From Rugalucina vietnamica (lineage: Eukaryota > Mollusca > Bivalvia > Lucinida > Lucinidae), in contig OZ024877.1 of assembly GCA_964017185.1 (NCBI GenBank), positions 4,876,006 to 4,940,005 of the forward strand: DNA of 64,000 bases. Direction: 5' to 3'. The translations under genes were made by a program, and so were the position numbers. Of the stretch, positions 53,401 to 64,000 are shown piece by piece (the first letter of the stretch is position 1; each line of letters starts with the position of its first letter). The notes beneath the pieces were generated by a model that was given only the letters and a program-made list of their open reading frames with translations, had not been told where the DNA came from and made no database searches.

Positions 53401-56400
53401 CCCAACTAACCGCATCCAGCTTTACTCACTCTGTGGTCGTGCGAGTGACCAAAAGATCACGAAACAGTTATGTCCATATATTGGGCCACCTGATCAAAGA
53501 AAACTGAGACCTTGAAATGGAAATTAAAAAAATCGGTTATTGCTTTAAGGTAGCAATCCACAGTTTTAGGAGCATTTTTCAGTTAATTTTGCTAGATCCG
53601 CCAAAATTGATAATAGCTCTGTCAAATCTGGTGAACAATCCGATTTCTCCCATAAAATCATTAAATCAAATGTCTAACAACAAAATAACATCATTTAGAT
53701 TGCCTAGAACTGACTATCACCCTACCTGTATTGGGGATATTTTCCCCTACCCCCTCTTTCAGACCAGTGAATTTTCGTAAAATATGCCTGAAGTCTGGGC
53801 CCCCATGCATATTCTGTGCAAAAGGAAGCCCCATAGACCTCATGCAAATACTTAGAGAATCGACCCAGGATCATAATGAGCAGTGCACAAATATGTGCCA
53901 TCCATCTACTTTTTTCGCTATTTGTGAACAAAGATAACCCCTGCAAAAACGACAGTGAAGAGCGTCACCGGCTATGACTGGCGAACGATCCGGGATCCTT
54001 ATATAATCCCGGTTTTTACCAGTCTAAAAATAGAAAATAAGTATTTTTCACATGTTTGAGGCATAATTGATCCGATTTGGGGAAAGATGTCGGCAAATTA
54101 TTGAAAGATGATAATTTACAGCCCAATTTCATGCCCTACCCCTTAATATTGAAATTTTTGGCCCACCTCAAAAGTACGAAACTGTGAATGGAACCTTAAA
54201 GCAAAACCTTTTGCTCTAGTTTCTGGCAATTTTCGTCTAAAACTATTCTTTAACATAATTCCAATTAAATTCAGGCAAAGAAAGTGGATTTGCATTAAAA
54301 CTGGCCTTTCAGGAGGATTCAGAACGAGTCATATGCTTTCGAGGCATTTTAGGTCGATTTTTGAGGAATGGAGCCCCAACTAACCGCATCCAGCTTTACT
54401 CACTCTGTGGTCGTGCGAGTGACCAAAAGATCACGAAACAGTTATGTCCATATATTGGGCCACCTGATCAAAGAAAACTGAGACCTTGAAATGGAAATTA
54501 AAAAAATCGGTTATTGCTTTAAGGTAGCAATCCACAGTTTTAGGAGCATTTTTCAGTTAATTTTGCTAGATCCGCCAAAATTGATAATAGCTCTGTCAAA
54601 TCTGGTGAACAATCCGATTTCTCCCATAAAATCATTAAATCAAATGTCTAACAACAAAATAACATCATTTAGATTGCCTAGAACTGACTATCACCCTACC
54701 TGTATTGGGGATATTTTCCCCTACCCCCTCTTTCAGACCAGTGAATTTTCGTAAAATATGCCTGAAGTCTGGGCCCCCATGCATATTCTGTGCAAAAGGA
54801 AGCCCCATAGACCTCATGCAAATACTTAGAGAATCGACCCAGGATCATAATGAGCAGTGCACAAATATGTGCCATCCATCTACTTTTTTCGCTATTTGTG
54901 AACAAAGATAACCCCTGCAAAAACGACAGTGAAGAGCGTCACCGGCTATGACTGGCGAACGATCCGGGATCCTTATATAATCCCGGTTTTTACCAGTCTA
55001 AAAATAGAAAATAAGTATTTTTCACATGTTTGAGGCATAATTGATCCGATTTGGGGAAAGATGTCGGCAAATTATTGAAAGATGATAATTTACAGCCCAA
55101 TTTCATGCCCTACCCCTTAATATTGAAATTTTTGGCCCACCTCAAAAGTACGAAACTGTGAATGGAACCTTAAAGCAAAACCTTTTGCTCTAGTTTCTGG
55201 CAATTTTCGTCTAAAACTATTCTTTAACATAATTCCAATTAAATTCAGGCAAAGAAAGTGGATTTGCATTAAAACTGGCCTTTCAGGAGGATTCAGAACG
55301 AGTCATATGCTTTCGAGGCATTTTTAGGTCGATTTTTGAGGAATGGAGCCCCAACTAACCGCATCCAGCTTTACTCACTCTGTGGTCGTGCGAGTGACCA
55401 AAAGATCACGAAACAGTTATGTCCATATATTGGGCCACCTGATCAAAGAAAACTGAGACCTTGAAATGGAAATTAAAAAAATCGGTTATTGCTTTAAGGT
55501 AGCAATCCACAGTTTTAGGAGCATTTTTCAGTTAATTTTGCTAGATCCGCCAAAATTGATAATAGCTCTGTCAAATCTGGTGAACAATCCGATTTCTCCC
55601 ATAAAATCATTAAATCAAATGTCTAACAACAAAATAACATCATTTAGATTGCCTAGAACTGACTATCACCCTACCTGTATTGGGGATATTTTCCCCTACC
55701 CCCTCTTTCAGACCAGTGAATTTTCGTAAAATATGCCTGAAGTCTGGGCCCCCATGCATATTCTGTGCAAAAGGAAGCCCCATAGACCTCATGCAAATAC
55801 TTAGAGAATCGACCCAGGATCATAATGAGCAGTGCACAAATATGTGCCATCCATCTACTTTTTTCGCTATTTGTGAACAAAGATAACCCCTGCAAAAACG
55901 ACAGTGAAGAGCGTCACCGGCTATGACTGGCGAACGATCCGGGATCCTTATATAATCCCGGTTTTTACCAGTCTAAAAATAGAAAATAAGTATTTTTCAC
56001 ATGTTTGAGGCATAATTGATCCGATTTGGGGAAAGATGTCGGCAAATTATTGAAAGATGATAATTTACAGCCCAATTTCATGCCCTACCCCTTAATATTG
56101 AAATTTTTGGCCCACCTCAAAAGTACGAAACTGTGAATGGAACCTTAAAGCAAAACCTTTTGCTCTAGTTTCTGGCAATTTTCGTCTAAAACTATTCTTT
56201 AACATAATTCCAATTAAATTCAGGCAAAGAAAGTGGATTTGCATTAAAACTGGCCTTTCAGGAGGATTCAGAACGAGTCATATGCTTTCGAGGCATTTTA
56301 GGTCGATTTTTGAGGAATGGAGCCCCAACTAACCGCATCCAGCTTTACTCACTCTGTGGTCGTGCGAGTGACCAAAAGATCACGAAACAGTTATGTCCAT

Positions 56401-57119
56401 ATATTGGGCCACCTGATCAAAGAAAACTGAGACCTTGAAATGGAAATTAAAAAAATCGGTTATTGCTTTAAGGTAGCAATCCACAGTTTTAGGAGCAGTT
56501 TTCAGTTAATTTTGCTAGATCCGCCAAAATTGATAATAGCTCTGTCAAATCTGGTGAACAATCCGATTTCTCCCATAAAATCATTAAATCAAATGTCTAA
56601 CAACAAAATAACATCATTTAGATTGCCTAGAACTGACTATCACCCTACCTGTATTGGGGATATTTTCCCCTACCCCCTCTTTCAGACCAGTGAATTTTCG
56701 TAAAATATGCCTGAAGTCTGGGCCCCCATGCATATTCTGTGCAAAAGGAAGCCCCATAGACCTCATGCAAATACTTAGAGAATCGACCCAGGATCATAAT
56801 GAGCAGTGCACAAATATGTGCCATCCATCTACTTTTTTCGCTATTTGTGAACAAAGATAACCCCTGCAAAAACGACAGTGAAGAGCGTCACCGGCTATGA
56901 CTGGCGAACGATCCGGGATCCTTATATAATCCCGGTTTTTACCAGTCTAAAAATAGAAAATAAGTATTTTTCACATGTTTGAGGCATAATTGATCCGATT
57001 TGGGGAAAGATGTCGGCAAATTATTGAAAGATGATAATTTACAGCCCAATTTCATGCCCTACCCCTTAATATTGAAATTTTTGGCCCACCTCAAAAGTAC
57101 GAAACTGTGAATGGAACCT
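44450..57119 (+). repeat. Satellite-like array, 975-bp unit, about 13 copies
   Basis: Units begin AAGGTAGCAATCCACAG at 44450, 45425, 46400, 47375, 48350, 49325, 50300, 51598, 52573, 53547, 54521, 55496 and 56470. Each has module A (about 650 bp, ending GGAACCTT) and module B (about 323 bp, AAAGCAAAACC to GCTTT). An extra lone B lies at 51275-51597 and the last unit is A only, ending at 57119. Units are nearly identical: GGCAAG for GGCAAT occurs in the units at 47375 and 50300, and a one-T loss in CATTTTTAGG occurs in the lone B and in several of the last five full units. Small frames repeated in every unit (87, 74, 68 codons) show no domain. Confidence 0.95.
51275..51597 (+). repeat. Lone B module in the 975-bp array
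   Basis: A 323-bp unit that lacks module A. Its start coincides with the A/B border at which the array also ends at 57119. Confidence 0.9.
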
Positions 57120-57764
57120 AATGCATTTTGATCAATTTATACAGCAGGTGTTAAAATTTTGTCCCCCGATCGGGAGACAGGAAATGACCTAAATAAAAAG
57201 TTTTAGATTAAAGCTCATGCCTTCTGATTGAAAATTTATCGTAAAAGTAACCATGCTTAACAATAAAATCACGAAGAAAATAAACAATTCTTCCAAGTCT
57301 TTAATCTAGTGACTATACCAGGGTCTGTCCCATATCTCTGTACTAATCGCAACGGTGAATTTCTTTGATGCAACGGATTAAATTTAGGTCTTGATGGACT
57401 GGTGTCTTCCCAACTTGTTTTAACATGCGCTTTTTCGTAGTAAAATGCGCAGGACAGTATGAGAATGCCTAAAATATGACATTTTTTCATACTGTCTCCC
57501 GATAGGGAGAATGTCCCCAGAATCGGAGACAAGTTTGTCTCCAAAACGGGAGACATTCCCCCGATCGAGGGACATCTTATTTTTTGGCAATGTAGCAATT
57601 TTTTTAACATATATTGTCTCCTAAAACGGAGACAATCCCCCGATATGGAGATTGTCTCCGTATTTGAGAATTATCCATAGCTGAACTATGTATACTACTG
57701 AGTTCTCGAAGAACCCAATACTTCTTGTTTGGTCTTGATGGTCATTACGGCCCTTGAACTCTCT

Positions 57765-57861
57765 AGAAAATTCTAAAGGAAAAAAGTTCTTTTATTTTCT
57801 AGAGAAAAATTTATTATATAATTCTCTAGAAACTTGGAGAATTTCCCCATATGTATAAATA
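57765..57861 (+). promoter_or_regulatory. Possible heat-shock-type promoter
   Basis: Several GAA/TTC blocks (AGAAAATTCT near 57767; TAGAAACTTGGAGAATTTCC near 57827) resemble heat shock elements, and TATAAATA follows at 57854-57861. The next ATG (57885) opens only 17 codons. It may be the promoter of an unrecognised gene or a relic. Confidence 0.3.
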
Positions 57862-58384
57862 CAGGTCTCAGTTCAGTCTCTGGCATGAATTCAGAAATTC
57901 GAAGTGAATTAAAATTTATAGTTTGGTTTTTTCACTAGTGTTTTGGGATTAGAATAATATTGTGGATTAAATATACATGTGCTCATATTCTGGATACTGG
58001 ATTGAGGATACCTTTGGACTTACATTTGAGGGACAAGGATCTATTTGAACAGTATTTAATTTGTAAGTTATTTATTTATTTATTTACTTACTTATTTGTT
58101 CATTTGATTGTATGTATTTACTGCATTTATTTGTTTATTTGTTTGATTAAACTTGTTAAGTTTAAATTACTTGGTTGTTTTTCGCTGTACCTGTGTTGTC
58201 TTGTTACGCTTGCTCGTAACACAACTTTTAACTTAAAATAAGTTGTTGACTTCTACTGACGTCCCCTTGCAATAAAACGGTAAAAGATCTTTGGCTGCCT
58301 ATATAACGGCATAATAATCAACATCGTATCCAAACGGAACGGTTTGTACGTATAAAAGGAATTTCGTAAAACATGTACTACACG
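57862..58384. other. No clear gene downstream of the putative promoter
   Basis: A TTTA/TTTG-rich stretch near 58065-58145 gives a 93-codon frame of low complexity, not called as a gene. Confidence 0.45.
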
Positions 58385-58990
58385 ATACAAAAAGGTACAA
58401 GTAGGCAAAGATCAGGAAAAGGCGCAATCAGAGAAAGATTCCCACTCCAAAAACCGAGGTGGGAAAAAAACCAAAGTAACAATCAGGTACTTAGGCTACC
58501 ATAAAAACATTTCGTAAGCCGAATGAGCAGCTATTTTCCCAATAGGTGGCCACTCAGTTACCTTAACTTAACTAAAAATATGAAAACATACATAACGCGC
58601 CAACAGCACAAAATAATTTAAACACCAAGACATGAAACAAAAAGAACCACCACAGAAGTATCGACTTGGAACGATCAGTAACACAAAGTTACTGGCGGGC
58701 TTAAATCGATTTTACATGGCTCAGCTTCTGCATTGGTTCATAACATTTAGTTAGTTCTTCGGTCCTCGTGGTGAATCTCTAACTAGTCAATGAATCATCA
58801 AGAACAAACAAATAAATCATGATAAACATCCTGATGAATCAAATACCAGGACTCAAAGATTCAGTAAGCTGCCCGACGATGGAGATCCCTGGGCGCCGAA
58901 TAACTTACTAACTCCGGAGCAAAAGAAAAACATCAGTTGGACCACGGTGGGCCAAGCAACAGACAAGAAGCTCCGGCCCCAACCAACTAA
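58385..58990 (-). repeat. Dispersed repeat family R1, copy e (long)
   Basis: Inverted match to 2125-2910, including GGTGGCCACTCAGTTACC and AGCTGCCCGACGATGGAG. Confidence 0.8.
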
Positions 58991-59467
58991 AATGAATAGC
59001 TTTAAGTCGGGGCCATCATAGAGTCCTTAAGAGCTTAGCTACTTAAGGAATAAAGAAACGCAACAAACACTTTGGGTCACTGTAGTCAGGATGTGTGATG
59101 CAAGTCTGGTGAAACTGGTCTTACTACATGATCGCAGTATCTATACGTCTAATTACAGCAGTTAAAGCCTTTATGTCGGTTACGTTTGCTTGATGGCGTG
59201 CGCATAACCTCACTGGCCCACAGTCACGCACTCTGGAAACATGATCAATTAAAGTCAAATCTGAACCAAAACCAATTTTATTGTTTCCAAATCTGCTAAA
59301 AGTGATTGCAGAGGTAATCATTGGCCGTGGGTAGCATTTGTTGTGATTTGGGACGTTTAACGCCACTTACGTCAATGCCAAAACAAACGTTAGGTGCCCC
59401 ATTACTACAGTAATTGTGGCGTCATTGTTGCTTGAAAAGCATGTCGTGTCGTCTTTTTGTTCGATGA
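58991..59467. other. No gene seen
   Basis: An 80-codon minus frame (59124-59366) has no domain. Confidence 0.45.
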
Positions 59468-59840
59468 AAAGGTACAAGTAGGCAAAGATCAGGAAAAGGC
59501 GCAATCAGAAAGAGATTCCCACTCCAAAAACCGAGGTGGGAAAAAACCAAACTAACAATCAGGCACTTATACCATGAAACATATCGTAAGCCGAATGAGC
59601 AGCTATTTTCCCAATAGGTGGCCACTCAGTTACCTTAACTTAATCAAAAATATGAAAACATACATAAGGCGCCAACAGCACAAAAAAAAAATAAACACCA
59701 AGACATAAAACAAAAAGAACCACCACAGAAGTATCGCCTTGGAACAATCAGTAACACAAAGTTACTGGCGGGCTTAAACCGGTTTTACAGGATCCTAACC
59801 TCACCCTCAGCTTCTGCAGTGGTTCATAACGTATAAACAC
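59468..59840 (-). repeat. Dispersed repeat family R1, copy f
   Basis: Inverted match to the 2390-2760 part of copy b and to copy e; close to copy e in sequence. Confidence 0.8.
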
Positions 59841-59937
59841 AAAACGTCCACATCGAAAATTGTAAATGACGTTAATTGCTTATCATTCATTATTGTGCAC
59901 TTTTGCATTCCGTTAACCAGTTTTGACGCAACATGTC

Positions 59938-61290
59938 ATAATAATAATAATAATAATAATAATAATGTCTTTATTTCGAGAGGATTACATATTTAGCTGA
60001 AACAACTAATCTTACATATGGTCCTCTGTAAAAGTTACATATATACATTTAACAAATATATACAAATTTACAAAAATCCTTAAGACTGTTATCTAGGAAT
60101 CCTAGCATCTAAAAGTGATAAACAATCAATATATTATATTATTGTAAATGCTGTGTTTAAACAGTAAAATATGTCTTTAAGACCTTTTCTTTGAAAAATA
60201 CTTTTTAAAGCGCACAACAAATGATGAAATCTATATTAAGATTATAATTGTAACTTTGGTTAAAAGTAATATGCTTTATAAAATATAAAAATATGAGGTA
60301 ATGTAAAATGATTACGATAGAAGTTGGTATATAAATTGCATTTTATGGTGCATTTAACATTACAGACCTGGTCAGCCAAGTTGAGCGAAAATTGATTTCT
60401 TTTAGTAAAGGGCTGCCTACTGATAAAATTAAAATTAACTCTCCTGCTACTCATCCCCTTTCTTTCGTCCCACTCCTTCTGTGGAGCGGACACTTCCTAA
60501 ACGTCCAACACCGCCTCGCGAAAGCGGACGTGCTCACAAAGAACAAAGTTCAGTGATCGAACACGTGTGCAATCCCGAAATCAAGAGGATGGGTTTAAGG
60601 AGAATTTTAAAACTTTTAATGGTTGAAATTGTTAGACTACGATGAGCGAAGCAGATATAATTTGATAGCGTTTTTGAATGAATTAATATCTGATATTCCT
60701 CTAGTTTCAATTGGGAGAGAATTCCATAGTTTAGCACCACTGACAGAAAATGAGTTTTCGAAGTAAGCTGTTTTAGCAAACGGAACTCGAAGCTCTGCGT
60801 TATCTCTAGAGCGTAGATTTCTATTATGTATTTCGGAAACTTTGGTGAACATTTCTGTGATATAAGTAGGTGTTTGTCCGTTAAAAGCTTTATACATCAT
60901 TATGAATGTGTGGTATTGTATACGTTTCGTAAAAGATAACCATTGTAATTCTTGAAACATTGTTTCAGATGGTGTCATAATATCGGCTTTTAATATGATT
61001 CTCGCTGCTCGTTTTTGAAGTTTTAGCAGTCTTTTTGTATTATTGTCTGTGCAACGACTCCAAATGAGACAGCCATAGTCGAAAATAGGGAGAATATACG
61101 AATTATAATAAAGTTTAAGGCTATCTCTATTAACATATTTAGATAATTGTTTCAGCAAAGTAATTCTTCTTGAAATGTTGAGGCAAACACTATCTATTTG
61201 GTTATTCCAATTAAGGGTTTGGTCTATTATTATTCCTAGGAGCTTTTGGGTTTCTGTATTCCGTAAAAGTTCATGACACCCAAGTATGCA
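59938..61290 (-). mobile_element. LINE 3' fragment (L2/CR1-like)
   Basis: Minus-strand non-LTR element. Its 3' end, at the left, is an (ATT)n tail (59938-59966) preceded by AAATAAAGACATT, and its 5' end is cut near 61290. It retains only the C-terminal RT region and the 3' UTR. Confidence 0.75.
60637..61290 (-). pseudogene. LINE reverse transcriptase C-terminal region
   Basis: Upstream of the first ATG the frame is already LINE-like (LLGIIIDQTLNWNNQI near 61215-61262), the usual stretch after the RT thumb. It then reads YYNSYILPIFDYGCLIWSRC, LKLQKRAARIILKAD and ENSFSVSGAKLWNSLP to a stop at 60637. No catalytic FADD part remains, so the copy cannot work. Confidence 0.75.
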
Positions 61291-62080
61291 ATCACGCCAG
61301 TCTTAATGGCATATTTTCTAGTCGATGTCATATTACCAATAAAATAATTGTTAGATCCTTTGGAAGCAGTAAAACATTCAAAGCGAGAAGATGGGCCATA
61401 TTGTACAATTTCGGGTAATAAACCTTCATCAGTGAGCAGCGAAAGCCAGACATTTTGCTGCAATTTCAAGAATTTACATCTGTGTAGTCTAAATCAAAGA
61501 CTCATAATTATATTCCCAAAGGGGCCAAATCATCAAAATACTGTTAAAAAGATGATTCTTAACGTACAATATATTTGGCATACTCCAAATATATTAACTG
61601 ATCTCAAAGGATCAAAAGAAAAATATTATCTGCACTATGGATGATGTACGGGGAGACTTTTTAGGGCCGCCACACGGCACAACACCAGCTGCAGTGATAG
61701 CAATTAAAAAGCATGTACAGTATTTGGAATATTCACCTTCGCCCCGACGTTTACGCCACAATTTGCTTGCCCATGGTTTTTTTACGTTTTGACGTTAATT
61801 TTATCAACAAAATGACGTTTTTTTTTCTTTTATTTCACCACATGCCACATGCAGTCTGCATGACATTTCTAAAAAGGATTTCATCAAAATGTTAAATACA
61901 TACGTTACAGTTGATCTTTTATGTGTTGCGTATTTTAATTCCTTAAGTTTATTATTTATGACCATTCTAACAATTTACCAGTAATTCAACACTACAAGAA
62001 GATTCATCTTGCTTGCCATACCATGACAAAACATAACAAACTTTTTTCACTCAGGTCATATACACTGGCGTGTGACATAT

Positions 62081-62115
<35 letters not shown>

Positions 62116-62146
62116 TTATGTTATATCTTATGCTATGTCCAGTAGT

Positions 62147-62201
<55 letters not shown>

Positions 62202-63353
62202 CTTCTTCTTCTTCTTTCTTTTACGTCTGGTGTATGGGTTGGAATTTTTTTTTTTTTTTCTGCATCGATTCTTTAGTAATTTGTTCTTTCTAAATGCTAT
62301 TAATTGTTCGTTTTGAAATCATATATTTGGACCAAAGCTAGCACTGAACGCTTATAATAAAGTGTCTTAAATTATAATATTTTAATTACAATTGCTTGCT
62401 TGAAGAATCTGGTGCAGTTTCGCTTATGTTAAAATATTAAAACACTTAAACCTGGTAACCTGTGTTTATTACTTTCTGTTAGAATATTAATAAGAAATGC
62501 CTGCTTTAAGGTGCAACCGTTAAAATAAAGACAGAATATTCATGAAAAGCCGGTGCACTTTTAATGACCATTCATTTCTATAATTAAGTACCACCATTAA
62601 GTACCAATTAACTTTATTGGTGGAGGAGATGATCTTTTCGTGCAGTTTTGCTGCTTCTTACTAGCTCTTTGCTGTCTCGGTTCTGAGGAATTTCCTCCGT
62701 TTCTGTGTTCTGCAGATAGCTACCCACTGCATATTTCGTATTATTATTTTATAAGTTCCTGATTGTTAATTTAGTTTTTTCCCACCTCGGTTTTTGGAGT
62801 GGGGATCTTTTTCTGACTGCGCCTTTTCCTGATCTTTACCTTCTTTCTACCCTCAACTTGTTGAGAAACTCTGCATACGTGTTTCTAAAATGTTTACTGT
62901 TAATGTGTGACGATGCGTTCTTGTCTTGGGTAGCTGATTACATGATTCTAAAACTTGATTCTTATCCTCAATTCATTTGTACCTCTGAGCTTGCATTCTT
63001 TCCCATGTCATTTGCATAGAGGAGTCCGTCCAGCACATCTGTCTGCACCTTAAGTTTGACTTGAAGAACATTGCACTATATTTGTGGAAGGACGTCGATT
63101 GATACATGCTGGTCAGTTATATCACACACGAATTACTTCCATGCACACTTTTTAAGCATTCTGTCCACCTTATAGCATGTCACTGTGAAAATAGTGCTCC
63201 CATCTACACGTAGACTGGAAGTTGGGGACATAAACATTTTTCAGTAGTACATTATGGATGTTTCGTGCCTTCAGTCAGCAAAGGGTTCGAATTCTTCTGC
63301 CTTTCCTCCTCATCCCAGATATTTACATCCCTTGGCTTGTTCTATAGACTGTA
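61291..63353. other. Gene-poor interval with simple repeats
   Basis: Contains (TTTA)n at 62078-62117, a T run of about 54 bp at 62148-62201, and an R1 fragment at 62745-62840 (TTTTTGGAGTGGGGATC). A minus frame at 61236-61469 and others show no domain. Confidence 0.55.
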
Positions 63354-63599
63354 TGAGCCGCGACGCGAGAAAACCGGTCTTCGAGGTTTCCGACCAGGTC
63401 TGACACAAACCGACTTGTACAGTCACAGAAGCAGGATAGAAGCTTGAAATTCCGGATTTAAGAAGAAGAGAAATTGTACTGTGTAGCGACAACAAAGGCG
63501 CTGATCAGCTTCGCAGTTACTGCAGTTACTGTGAAGCTGATCTGCGCCTTTGTTGTCGCATCTATAGGCAAAAATTCTGTTTTCCTACGATGCGGGACG
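63354..63599. repeat. Foldback MITE family M1, copy 5 (diverged)
   Basis: Starts TGAGCCGCGACGCGAGAAAA and keeps the inner palindrome around GATCTGCGCCTTTGTTGTCGC. The right end is worn. Confidence 0.7.
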
Positions 63600-63714
63600 T
63601 ATTATATTAATGTTGATGCATATTTTGCTAGCAACTTACTTTTCTTCGTCGGAGAACCTCGGAATTTCTTCATCATTCTCATCCAGTTTCTTTTTGGTCC
63701 TCTGTACCTAGATT

Positions 63715-63924
63715 AACCCATATTTGACGAATGGATTTTCCCATTATTATCATTCGGGCGAGTCCATTGACAATTTTAGGGGCGTCAGGGGTGATTTTTA
63801 AATTTTATTCAATTTTTCGATGAAAAACAGCCCCAGATGGGACGCCGCGTTTTGCGGCGTCACATCTGGGGCTATTCTGTTTGCCTATGTCCCATAAAAG
63901 GGACGCCAGGCTTAAATGAGTTAA
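63715..63924 (-). repeat. Dispersed foldback repeat, copy 2
   Basis: Inverted, diverged copy of 19-245, with the same CCATAAAAGGG and AGCCCCAGATG palindrome features. Confidence 0.65.
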
Positions 63925-64000
63925 TGGCACTTAGTTTGTTGCAAATGCCATAGAAAGATAAATGTACTTTTCCTGAATAAGGAGGTATCCAGTCTCGTAG

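Larger units (their letters stand above)
44386..57683. mobile_element. TIR element filled with a 975-bp tandem repeat, 13.3 kb
   Basis: Left end CAGCTGGGGTTAATTCTCAA and the mirror of the right end CAGCTATGGATAATTCTCAA are imperfect inverted repeats of roughly 35-50 bp. AACTA occurs directly outside both (44381-44385 and 57684-57688), a 5-bp target duplication. Both end regions hold short direct and inverted runs of TCTCC/GGAGA such as CTCGATCGGGAGACA. Between them is almost only the 975-bp array. No transposase frame is seen, so it is non-autonomous. The superfamily is not assigned. Confidence 0.65.

Noticed and set aside
44450..57119. Repeated 87-, 74- and 68-codon frames in each 975-bp unit
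   Set aside because: They overlap each other on both strands, have no domain, and their conservation only reflects the identity of the satellite units.
44386..57683. CRISPR-like or bacterial origin of the array
   Set aside because: Units of 975 bp without spacers, in animal DNA with introns around; this is satellite-type repetition.

Overview
This window is nuclear DNA from a marine invertebrate, most probably a bivalve mollusc. That assignment is inference: it rests on intron-split animal receptor exons, scavenger-receptor, C-type lectin and GT92 families that are expanded in bivalves, CR1/L2-like LINEs, foldback MITEs and AT-rich satellite DNA.

Layout. (1) 0.6-11.6 kb, plus strand: the 3' six exons of a type I membrane receptor (SRCR domain, EGF, calcium-binding-type EGF, one membrane segment, short tail). 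Intron 2 carries a broken, 5'-truncated CR1/Jockey-like LINE in antisense and several short repeats. (2) 11.6-16.1 kb: no gene seen; microsatellites and MITEs. (3) 16.1-17.8 kb, minus strand: a two-exon GT92-family glycosyltransferase with an in-frame stop near its 3' end. (4) 18.8-19.9 kb and 38.3-38.8 kb: a tandem repeat with a period near 146 bp, split by the next element. (5) 19,922-38,323: a complete Polinton/Maverick (18,402 bp) with 240-bp terminal inverted repeats that read as identical, a 6-bp target duplication (GATGGT) and a nearly intact gene set. (6) 40.3-42.7 kb: C-type lectin exons, the last one frameshifted. (7) 44,386-57,683: a second element with imperfect inverted ends and a 5-bp duplication (AACTA), made almost wholly of a 975-bp tandem repeat built from two modules. 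(8) 57.7-64 kb: a possible stress-type promoter, dispersed repeats, a LINE 3' fragment and low-complexity tracts.

The Polinton has a leftward block: protein-primed DNA polymerase B (two exons), packaging ATPase, three small proteins, chromodomain integrase, a two-pass membrane protein, a penton-like protein, a basic core-like protein, major capsid protein, a Cys/His protein and an adenain-type protease. Genes in this block overlap or abut. A rightward pair starts from its own TATA box behind two NRF1-like sites. A three-knuckle CCHC protein follows.

The most unusual finding is at the right end of the Polinton. Three small genes (58 aa minus, 148 aa minus, and a Gln-rich coiled-coil frame plus) share a promoter motif and each ends, 26-27 nt after its stop codon, in a 16-nt stem-loop with the form of the replication-dependent histone mRNA 3' stem-loop. 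Two of the three have a GAAAGA tract 12-13 nt further on, like the histone downstream element read by U7 snRNA. One consistent reading is that the element ties these transcripts to host S phase. None of the three proteins looks like a histone.
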